Positions 56,338 through 64,000 of a stretch of DNA of 64,000 bases are shown here, piece by piece. Made by a program: the position numbers and the translations under genes. The first letter of the stretch is position 1. Each line of letters begins with the position of its first letter. This DNA comes from Cycas panzhihuaensis (lineage: Eukaryota > Cycadophyta): contig CM041465.1 of assembly GCA_023213395.1 (NCBI GenBank), forward strand, positions 95,673,741 to 95,737,740, in the 5' to 3' direction. The notes under the pieces are model-generated. The model saw nothing but the letters and a program-made list of their open reading frames with translations. It was not told the DNA's origin and did no database searches.

Positions 56338-56616
56338 TCAATGAGATTTGGCAATGATACAAGCTTCACATTTAAAGGGCTTAAAGGAGAACTTTGAAAG
56401 GTTTGGAAGAGTATTAGAAAGATCTCTAAGTCTATTAATGTGAACATGGCCCATATGAGCATGCCAAAGAGCTTCTAGTGACAATGTTGGATGGGTCAAG
56501 ATGGAATTAAATACAAATTTTTCATCAGCACAAGGGCTTTGGGCATAATGGGCTTCAGAAGATAGAGAACCATTCAATTGAAAGAGTTTGCTAGAGAGAT
56601 ATCCAGTCAACACCAC
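56338..56616 (-). pseudogene. GAG-pre-integrase zinc region of D2
   Basis: LEALWHAHMGHVHINRLRDL carries the H...H of the integrase zinc site (LWHxxMGH) and FKPFKCEACIIAKSH the C-x2-C. All four zinc ligands are visible. Confidence 0.85.
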
Positions 56617-57208
56617 CTAATTAGTTGGAGGATGAATAACCTTAAGAGTTTGGTCATTTACGATTACACTCAGATCAAATTTGTGAGAAACAAGTGTGGA
56701 TAAAGAGAGTAGGTTTTGTTTGAGATTGGGTATGTATAAGACATCAAGCAATGTAAAATCTTCTAAGCCTGGGAGTTTCAGGCGAATGTTGCCAATTCCT
56801 TCAACAAGTTATTATGATTTATTAGCCATGTGAACAACTCCATGAACATTTGAGTCAAATGTTTGATATAGATTACGATTGCATGCCTGTGTCCATGATC
56901 CAGTGTCCATCAATTGAAGCCACACTATTGGCAATTCCAATAGGGCTTGGTATTAGTGAAGGGAATTCACAAGTGATATATCCACACCAAGCTTCAAAGT
57001 ATCTCTTCAGTTGGTCAATGGAATTTGATGCTGAAGATCCCTTAATTCTTTGAATGTGTACTTGTATAAAACCTACACCACTAAAGGATTCTTCACAGGT
57101 TTTTTCAACATTGTGAGCTCCATGTTTTGGTTGGCACTTGGCTAACTTATAAGTGACACTTCTATAATCTTTTGCTAAGTGTCCTTTATGGTTACGCCAA
57201 TCACACAT
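56617..57208 (-). pseudogene. pro: zinc knuckle and protease of D2
   Basis: CDWRNHKGHLAKDYR at about 57206-57160 is a CCHC knuckle in which the second and last Cys are Arg and Tyr. WIMDTGMQS at about 56900-56873 is the aspartic protease active site, DTGM where DTGA or DSGA is expected. Gag-to-protease order is normal for copia. Confidence 0.8.
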
Positions 57209-58101
57209 AATAGTTTAATTACCAGTCCCTGAAAAAGTACTAGTTTGGCCTGACTATCTTGCTCTTTGTTGAGGTGGGCCTTGGCCTTGAAACTGTCGAG
57301 GTTATGGTTGAGAGTTTGATTGACCTTGTGGATGATTTACCATATTTCTTCCTCTTCCTCTTGCTCGATTATTTCCTCTTCCATGAGAGGGACCTTGATT
57401 TTTTGTGTAGCAAACTTCTTCTTCTACCTCAAAGGCTGCATCTAGAAGAGAGTCGAAGGCTACAAAATTTATATCAAAGGTCTTATCAAATTCTATGAAC
57501 TTCTCGACAAGTGCTTCAAAGTTGAGTGTCTTCAATGTTCCACTAGATTGAAGACTTCCAAGCAAGTTTTTATAATCAGGGACATGTAAACATGACTGGA
57601 TAAAAAATGCCTAAGTGATGCATTAAGTCTTAAAGTCTTTATCAATTTCCTATTTGATTGGTCGAAGGAGATTTATTGTCTCATGAGCTCGTCCCTTCTA
57701 CATTTTTAATTTGTTCATTTTCAAAATAAGATAAACAAATTCTAAATCTAACTTTATATCAAAGTTCTTTTTAAGAACTTCTAGGACCTTCTAGGCTATT
57801 TCATGTTCGTCTTTGTTTATCAAGTTGTGCAAGGAGTGATCAATGACCAACAAAATTCCTACACGAATCTTTTCATCATCTATCTCCCATTGTAGTTTAG
57901 TTGCAGCACCTATAGGAGCTACTGGGGCAGATTCACTAGAAGCAGTTGTTGTAGTCATTGTTGGTGTGTTGGGTGTAGGCTGTAAGTGGGCTCTCCAAAG
58001 GCCTTCATACTTTGTAGCATTTTTAATTCCAGTGTATCATATATCCCAACTTCTTTATCTTTTAATATGTAGTTAACATTTTGCTTGAATTGAGATGACA
58101 T
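57209..58101 (-). pseudogene. gag: copia gag of D2
   Basis: The ATG at 58101 (MSSQFKQNVNYILKDKEVGI) is in the same place as in D1. The body includes LKTLNFEALVEKFIEFDKTF (about 57535) and the Arg/Gly-rich NQGPSHGRGNNRARGRGRNM (about 57400-57340), a nucleic-acid-binding tail. Several stops interrupt the first half. Confidence 0.8.
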
Positions 58102-60094
58102 GGTGATGATAAAGAAGTAGAAGAGATGATAGAAGTATGTGCCACTGACATGTGTGACTAGTACACCTGTCGCAATAGGGATGTAGAAATGATTACTATG
58201 ATGAGAAGCAAGCAATGATTAACTATTTTTCAATAATTATATAAAAAATGAATATAAGTAATGATGCAAGAATGAGGCCTAATGTAGAGTTGGCAAAGAG
58301 TGGTGATATGTCATGCCATTAACCTCTCATTTATATCCAAATGTAGGTGTGGTTTCGATGCCTAAGGCTTCTAGTATACGATTAGGGCCTTCACCCACGA
58401 TACCTGCACCTACACTTGGTGATGAAATCCAAGTCACAGTGGAGCCCAGGTACTCCTAGTCCTCACCCAGTTCACCAATGAGCAGCTATATACCTCCTCC
58501 AAAGAGTTAAATGGTACTGTATATCCCACGACTATGACGGATATTAGACTAGGTTAATTTTAATCTTGCATTAAGGTTTTCAGTTTTCCTAGGTGGTTAT
58601 CATGATTATCCCTGATTGGAGGTCGTAGGTATGGCTAATCTGTCCCTCCACCACTATTTCGGTTAAAACCAAACCCAGTATGAAACTCACACTTCCCTTA
58701 GGGCCCGGACTTCAGCCAACCTTGGTCTATTTCAACCAAGGCAAGTGTGTACACAAGTCAAGAACTAGCGGTATAGATCATATGGATGAGATTCCTTTTA
58801 GGAATAGTGTAAGATGTTTCCGTATAACTGAAAATTGAAATAGAAACTTGCCAATTGCGCTTCATTACTTTTTATGCTTATTTTATTGTTGTTGTTGTTT
58901 TTGTGATGCTTTATTGTTGGTACTTCTTTGTGATGCTTTATTGTTGTTTCTACCTTTTTGATGCTTTATGCTATGTATGCAAATAGAAAAGCATACTAGA
59001 TTTAGTAGGGGAACTGGATGTTGCTTCTGATCCAAGGTTTCCCTTACTTTAGTATAATGTTTCCAAATATGATTTTAGAAGTTTTGATACAAAAGCCATA
59101 ATGGGCTAAAAAGTGAATTAAGTTGCTGTTAAAATGATAATTTTTCTAAATCTATATGCATGTTATTTTGCCCTATTTTGTGATTTTTTCACAAAATTTA
59201 TAAATAATGATAAATGGGTAATTTTTTTAGAAATTACAAATATGAAGGCCTAAATGATAAAATATGAATTTATGACAGAAGGAAAAAGTTTTCAAAATGT
59301 CCTTTCTGATAGATTTGTGAAGTCAGATTTCAGAAAAGGCACAAAAACTTTTCTACCCGAAAAAGCACCAAAGTAAAATCATGCCAAATCAACTATCTCA
59401 GAATCTAGACTTCAATATGTCAAAAGTTAAGTTTTGACATGTACATTAACTTTACCTTCTATACCATCTACAAAATCTGCCAAAACATTACCCGAAATAC
59501 CCTTGCAAGGTCCTTTATGGAGTTGAGTAGGCAAAATCAGCAACCGTGAGAAAACTGCATAGATCTCACTAACCAGTGGATGAAATTTGATGATATTTAT
59601 CTTAAAATAATCTTAAGACATAGATTTACCAGATCCCTTAATAAAACTTTTAGATCTTCAGCTTATAATTGAAGGATTTCATTAGGAAAAGTGCTTTAAA
59701 TCAGTAATCCACAAAATTTACCCTTTTTGTCACAACCAAAACTCATGGTTGTAGGCTGAATCTAAAGTTTCTCCATAAGACAAAAATGATCCTCTAGTAA
59801 AGGTGACCTTTCATGCCAAATTTTATCAAATTCTGAGATGATTAAATTTTTATGAAAATTTGGGCCTTTAATGCTTCCGGGATTATTCTGGTAGCTGAAC
59901 GGCTTCAAAAACCTGTATTCTTCACCTTTAAATTTTTGCACACATGAAAAAAGTAGCAACATGTAAAATACTATAATTTTAAGCTCTCAAAATATTAAAA
60001 AATAACGAATGCACTCTCAATACTTCACATTGAAGGTGAAGGAGAGGCAAAATGACTCCATGCAAGTGGAATTGAGTGAATAGATCCCCTTCTA
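58102..60094 (-). other. long leader of D2
   Basis: About 2 kb with no coding signal, alignable to D1's leader. A short imperfect repeat of TGATGCTTTATTGTTG occurs three times at 58902-58972. Confidence 0.6.
58902..58972. repeat. three short direct repeats in the leader of D2
   Basis: TGATGCTTTATTGTTG-like units begin at about 58903, 58930 and 58959. I do not see this array in the D1 leader. Confidence 0.6.
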
Positions 60095-60106
60095 GCTCTA
60101 ATACCA
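60095..60106 (-). other. primer-binding site of D2
   Basis: The minus strand reads TGGTATTAGAGC two bases from the LTR. Confidence 0.9.
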
Positions 60107-60108
60107 CA

Positions 60109-60420
60109 TGAAGGAAGGATGGATCTAGGAGATAAATCACTCACATGTACACAATGGCAATGGAGAATGAAAAAGAAGATGAAATAAGATATGAGAGCAA
60201 GCTTGGATGTGAGAATGAATAATGACTCCCTCCTTGAGATTTTACCTTTTATTATTGAGGGTGAGCATTAGGGTTAGGATTTTCCTGCCTAGTGACATGA
60301 ACCTAAAATTACATCTAAATGTACATAAAATACATTTCATTAAAAGACCAATGCTAATAATATATCCTAAGGTCACATAATTAATCTATACAAATGACCT
60401 TGATACATTAACCTCTTTCA
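60109..60420 (-). repeat. 5' LTR of D2
   Basis: 312 bp with intact TGAAGG..CTTTCA ends. On the minus strand a TATA-like AATAATAAAAGG lies at about 60250, followed downstream by the pyrimidine-rich region expected around the transcription start. Confidence 0.9.
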
Positions 60421-60469
60421 ATAAAGAGGGTGCAAAACTCTTAGGTAAAGAAAACTAGTAATTAGGTTT

Positions 60470-60694
60470 TGTTGAAATATTAATGTTCTATCCTATATTT
60501 TAATTCATAAAATATAGTAGGGTCTCTTAAGTATAATTAAGGTTCATGTGTTATGACACTTCTTTATTCTTAAATAAACACTTGGCCTACATGTACTAGA
60601 TCTCTCTTATATACTTGATATGTTTATAAATGTGAGAGACTCTCATTTATTATTAATAAAAAAAGTCTTCTCCTATTCATATTATTTTTTAACA
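60470..60694 (+). repeat. 5' LTR of element H
   Basis: 225 bp, TGTTGAAATATT ... TTTTTTAACA, directly followed by the primer site. No partner in the window. The short length is normal for copia. Confidence 0.8.
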
Positions 60695-60706
60695 TGGTAT
60701 TAGAGC
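60695..60706 (+). other. primer-binding site of element H
   Basis: TGGTATTAGAGC directly after the LTR terminal CA. Confidence 0.9.
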
Positions 60707-61427
60707 AAGTTTGATAGAGCATCCTACCGAGACTAGGTTTTAGAAATTAAGATCTATGGAGAAACCTAAAGAGAAAACTTAAAAATTTAAAGAGAAACCC
60801 TAAAAAGAAAATCTCTTCATCACTTATGAAGGTTTTTTTTTTTTTGTTATTTGAACCCTAAAGATAGTGTTTGGAATGTTATATAACTTATTATATAGAT
60901 TTATATGGTTTTATACTAATAAAATTTAAAGTACTTAGATCATAATAAAAATTTACTAGTTTGGCTGCTCTTCTAAGAGAATTCTATTATTCCAAAGTGT
61001 CATCCTCATATTCAGTCTTTATAAGTGAAAAAATAGCAAAAAATATAAGCACAAGTTTGAACCTTCCTTTGTTGAATTCTCATAATTTTTTTGTTTTAGT
61101 GCTTAAATCAAGTCTTAAACTCTTTGCTATAATATAAACTTACTATTAGGTACAAATTTACAAGGTATTTTTATATATTTTTAAAGATATGAGTAGAAAA
61201 ATATTTTAAACCCTAGTCATCATCCTGTCTTTTGAGCTAGTTTCTATACAAACTATGCGTCTAATTAAAAAGTTATCTATAGATTTGGAAAGTGTTATAA
61301 ATACCTTTAATTTAGGAGAGTTATTTTTGGTGATCATATAACTATACTTTTTTCGTATAACCATATGACCATATGATTCTAATTTGTTCTTAGTATAAAA
61401 TAGTCTCTTATCTTCTCTATGATCAAA
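60707..61427 (+). other. leader of element H
   Basis: AT-rich and non-coding, about 720 bp; nothing recognised. Confidence 0.55.
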
Positions 61428-62300
61428 ATGGGCTCCATCTACTCTTTAAGAGATTTTGATAAATTAATAGATCAAAATTATAGTGCCTAGAAAATTAAAG
61501 TAAAGTGCCTTCTAATTGTTAGAAATGCTTAAGACTTTGTCATAGGAAAAAAATAAAAACTAGGTAATACTAACACTATCAAGCTTACAAGTTGGGATGA
61601 GAGGGATAGACATGCTTATACAGTAATCAATCTACCTATAAGAGACTCCCTATTGACTCATATTAGTGAGGTGTATTCATGAGTAGAAGCCTAAAAGATC
61701 GTAGCTTCCTTATATAGTTAAAAAAATGAAGCTAAAGTAATCACATTGAGAGAACAATTATATTGACTACATCTAAAGGAGGAAGAACCAATCTTAAAAC
61801 TCATCACCAAAGTTGTGGAAGTAAAAGATAGTTTAGTTGTTTCTAGTGAAATTATGCCTAATATAGAACTTGTTTATCTTACTCTTAATAAGATACTAAA
61901 ATCATTTGATAATATTATCAATACTTTTACTATAGGAGGATAGGCTAGGAGTATGTCCTTTAATACTCTATATGGATATTTGTTGTAGCAAGAGTAAAGA
62001 ATAAGAAAATATATTAAAGGAATTGAGATCAAAGAAGCTTTTATCTCTAGATTAAGGATTGGAGGAAGAGGATGATCCAAAAGAATTTCAAGGGGTAAAG
62101 GGAGATCCATGAGAGGAATATCAATAAATATAAGAGGTAGACCAACAAATACTTGAATTTGTTACCACTATGGAAGATAGGGATATCTTGCTAATGATTG
62201 TATATCAATAGATACTTGAAGTTATTATCACTATGGGAAGCTTAAACACTTTACTAGCAACTACGCATAAAGAAGGTTAGAGATCGATAGAGGAAAGATA
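61428..62300 (+). pseudogene. gag: copia gag of element H
   Basis: The ATG at 61428 starts MGSIYSLRDFDKLIDQNYSA, then stop (a Trp expected) and KIKVKCLLIVRNA, the usual copia gag opening. The frame stays open apart from about ten stops. It passes through WDERDRHAYTVINLPIRDS and the basic RGKGRSMRGISINIRGRP. It ends in two degenerate zinc knuckles at about 62155-62200 (CYHYGR-stop-GYLANDC) and 62220-62265 (YYHYGKLKHFTSNY). Confidence 0.8.
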
Positions 62301-62379
62301 ACTAAATATAACTATAGTAATAAGTAATTAAAAGAAGAGGAAGAAGAAATGGTATTCTTTACTACTTTAATTGTGTCTG

Positions 62380-62690
62380 AAATAATGAGGATTGGTTTAT
62401 AGACTATAGAGCCTCAAACTATATGATAAGAAGAAAGGATTGGTTTAAGACTCTTTATCCATATATTTCTAGCAAGGTAGTAGAACTTTGAGATAACTTT
62501 TCTTTATACATAATAGGTGAAAGAACCATAGTAATAAGGATCAATGAGAAAGTCAAAAAGATTGGTAATGTTCTATTTATCCCTAGGATAAAGACAAAAC
62601 TTCTTTTTATTTCTCAACTGAGAAAAAAAAAACTTTGTGTCATTTTTAATGAAAATAGAAAATATTACATTTGTGATATAAAGTAAAATG
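62380..62690 (+). pseudogene. pro: copia protease of element H
   Basis: After a one-base frame change from gag, EDWFIDYRASNYMIRRKDWF (about 62392-62450) matches the copia protease active-site region with DYRA in place of DSGA. GERTIVIRI, IGNVLFIPRIKTKLLFISQL and ENRKYYICDI follow in family order. The catalytic Asp remains but the essential Gly is Arg. Confidence 0.8.
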
Positions 62691-62702
62691 GCATCATAAT
62701 TA

Positions 62703-63053
62703 TGGAAGGAATAGAGACTGATGGAATTGGGGAACAAAGGGAATGTGGAGAATACATAAGAGAGTAAACCATCAACCTGGTAGAGTGGTGGTGTTGATGA
62801 ACCCAAGGTCTTCAGATCCCATGAATAAATAGGTAAGATGTGAGTTGGATGTGGCACACCACTCAATATCCACCGTTAACTAGCATTGACAAACACTAGA
62901 AAAAATGTCATTAATATGTAATAAGGTGTAGTTAAGTATAACTAAGGTCTGACATAGAGCCACCATGATATCTTTGCTAATATCTAGGTTATCATCCCAA
63001 GGTGGGTAATTAACCCTAGGCAGATATAAGCCCTAATGGTCATTATTCTAATA
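62703..63053 (-). repeat. 3' LTR of element I
   Basis: About 350 bp. The minus-strand start TATTAGAATAATG directly follows the polypurine tract; the end near 62703 (plus TGGAAGG) is approximate. A frame at 62573-62866 crosses the boundary and is not a gene. Confidence 0.7.
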
Positions 63054-63064
63054 TTTCTCCCCTA
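63054..63064 (-). other. polypurine tract of element I
   Basis: The minus strand reads AGGGGAGAAA directly before the LTR. Confidence 0.8.
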
Positions 63065-64000
63065 TAATACCTATTTAGGGAGACTAAGTTTATCTCTAAA
63101 TTTGGTAAACTTTATCTTGTTAAGTGCCTTCGTGAATATGTCTGCCACCTATTCTTTTGTGTTACAATAGACTAATTTGAACTCACCTTGCTATACTAAT
63201 TCTTTGATGAAGTAATGTTATGTCTCAATGTGCTTTGTCCTACCATAAAATATTAGATTCTAAGTCATCTAAATTATTCTTTGATTATTGTAAAGTAATT
63301 AAGTAGGACCACCCTATTCCTCCTATAAATCCTATAGTAACCTTCTAAGCCAAACTATTTCACATGCTCCTTCTATAACTATTTTATATTCTACTTCTAT
63401 ATTAGATAGAGATATTATCGCCTATTTCTTTGAACTACATATAACTACAACTAAACTCAAACTGAATATATAACTAGAGGTAGGTTTCCTATCATCTTTA
63501 CAACTTACCTAGTCTAAGTCAGTATATCTAACTAATCTATTCTTATTAGGTGGCGGATCCAATAACTCTCATGTGTTATGTTTTACTAAGACATTATATT
63601 TATCCTTCATTGCTTACTTCTATTTATCTTGAGTATTAACCTCTTCAAAGTTATGAGGCTTATTAGACTCCATAACTTGAGTCATCAATTCAAAATTCAT
63701 CATTTGAGATCTTATAATCCTTCTCTCAAAGTTACTATCTAAAATACTTAAAGGGTCATGTACCCTTTGTACCTACTTAAGAACCTTTTAATTTGAAGTA
63801 GAGAGTCCTACTTCATTTGGATTAGGTACATTTCTACCGTTATAATCTTATTCTACATCAAACATGATATTTTTTCCCTTTATCTTTCTCAATCATTTCT
63901 TCTTGATAATTTTTTTTTTATTTAAAGATAACATCCTTGCTAATAATTACCCTTTTACCTTTTGGATCATAGAGTTTATAAGATCTGGATGAGTTACTAT
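63065..64000 (-). pseudogene. pol: internally deleted copia pol of element I
   Basis: Reading down from 64000: KGKRVISKDVIF (integrase C-terminal region), an acidic linker, and AMKDKYNVLVKHNT (start of RT, about 63615). Almost immediately comes LVRYTDLD and DDRKPTSSYIFSL (about 63530-63470), which belong to the RT/RNase H junction. Most of RT, including the catalytic box, is therefore deleted. RNase H then continues: EVEYKIVIEGACEIVWLRRL, GRTKHIET, LVYCNTKE, VADIFTKALNKIKF, ending near 63080. Confidence 0.8.

Larger units (their letters stand above)
52776..60420 (-). mobile_element. Ty1/copia element D2
   Basis: LTRs at 52776-53087 and 60109-60420, both 312 bp. Flanks ATAAG and ATAAA form a likely 5-bp target duplication with one change. 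Polypurine tract at 53088 and primer site at 60095. Same family and strand as D1, better preserved. Confidence 0.9.
60470..62700 (+). mobile_element. Ty1/copia element H, 5' part
   Basis: LTR, primer site, gag and protease in order on the plus strand. The sequence breaks off at about 62690, inside the region after the protease, where the 3' LTR of element I begins. The other half of H is outside the window or lost. Confidence 0.85.
62703..64000 (-). mobile_element. Ty1/copia element I, 3' end (rest outside window)
   Basis: 3' LTR, polypurine tract, RNase H and fragments of RT and integrase end on the minus strand. It interrupts element H, so it is the younger of the two. Confidence 0.8.

Noticed and set aside
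1-64000. tRNA, rRNA or CRISPR features
   Set aside because: No cloverleaf, ribosomal or spaced-repeat pattern was seen. TGGTATTAGAGC-type strings are retroelement primer sites, not tRNA genes.

Overview
This window is plant nuclear DNA made almost entirely of decayed LTR retrotransposons; no intact host gene is visible. The best clue to the organism is a dynein heavy chain fragment at about 47.7-48.0 kb. Flowering plants and conifers lack axonemal dyneins, while plants with flagellate sperm (cycads, Ginkgo, ferns, lycophytes, bryophytes) keep them. With the repeat load, a cycad- or Ginkgo-like genome is my inference, not a demonstrated fact.

Region 1 (1-26.1 kb) is a head-to-tail array of a large Ty3/gypsy family of the Tat type, all on the + strand. 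Copy A (1-7825) is cut by the window start. It is followed by LTR1 (7826-10410), the internal region of copy B (10411-20715), LTR2 (20716-23328) and, directly abutting, a diverged third LTR (23329 to about 26149). Copy B reads primer-binding site, gag, protease, RT, RNase H, integrase, then an antisense ORF, then a second RNase H, then the LTR. The antisense ORF carries a plant mobile domain (PMD)-like motif. The second RNase H is of the NEAEY type usual for Tat elements, but lies 3' of integrase. The polyproteins are broken mostly by C-to-T/G-to-A nonsense changes while the frame is largely kept.

Region 2 (26.15-31.1 kb) is a Tork-like Ty1/copia element on the - strand with a truncated 3' LTR. 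Next to it is a lone 5' LTR, primer site and leader of another copia element (31.1-31.96 kb).

Region 3 (33.1-60.4 kb) is AT-rich. It holds two copies of one copia family on the - strand (D1, 33084-40647; D2, 52776-60420), each with paired LTRs of about 312 bp, a polypurine tract, a primer site and near-matching 5-bp flanks. Between them is element E (44091-49985), a non-autonomous copia-type element with a perfect AAAAT target duplication. E holds a gag fragment and, in antisense, the dynein heavy chain fragment. Decayed + strand copia and gypsy scraps fill some of the gaps.

Region 4 (60.47-64 kb) is a + strand copia element (H: LTR, primer site, gag, protease) interrupted by the 3' end of a - strand copia element (I).

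No tRNA, rRNA or CRISPR feature was seen. Functionally this is a repeat graveyard. The parts most worth attention are the Tat element with its PMD-like antisense gene and relocated RNase H, and the retrotransposon carrying a piece of a flagellar motor gene.
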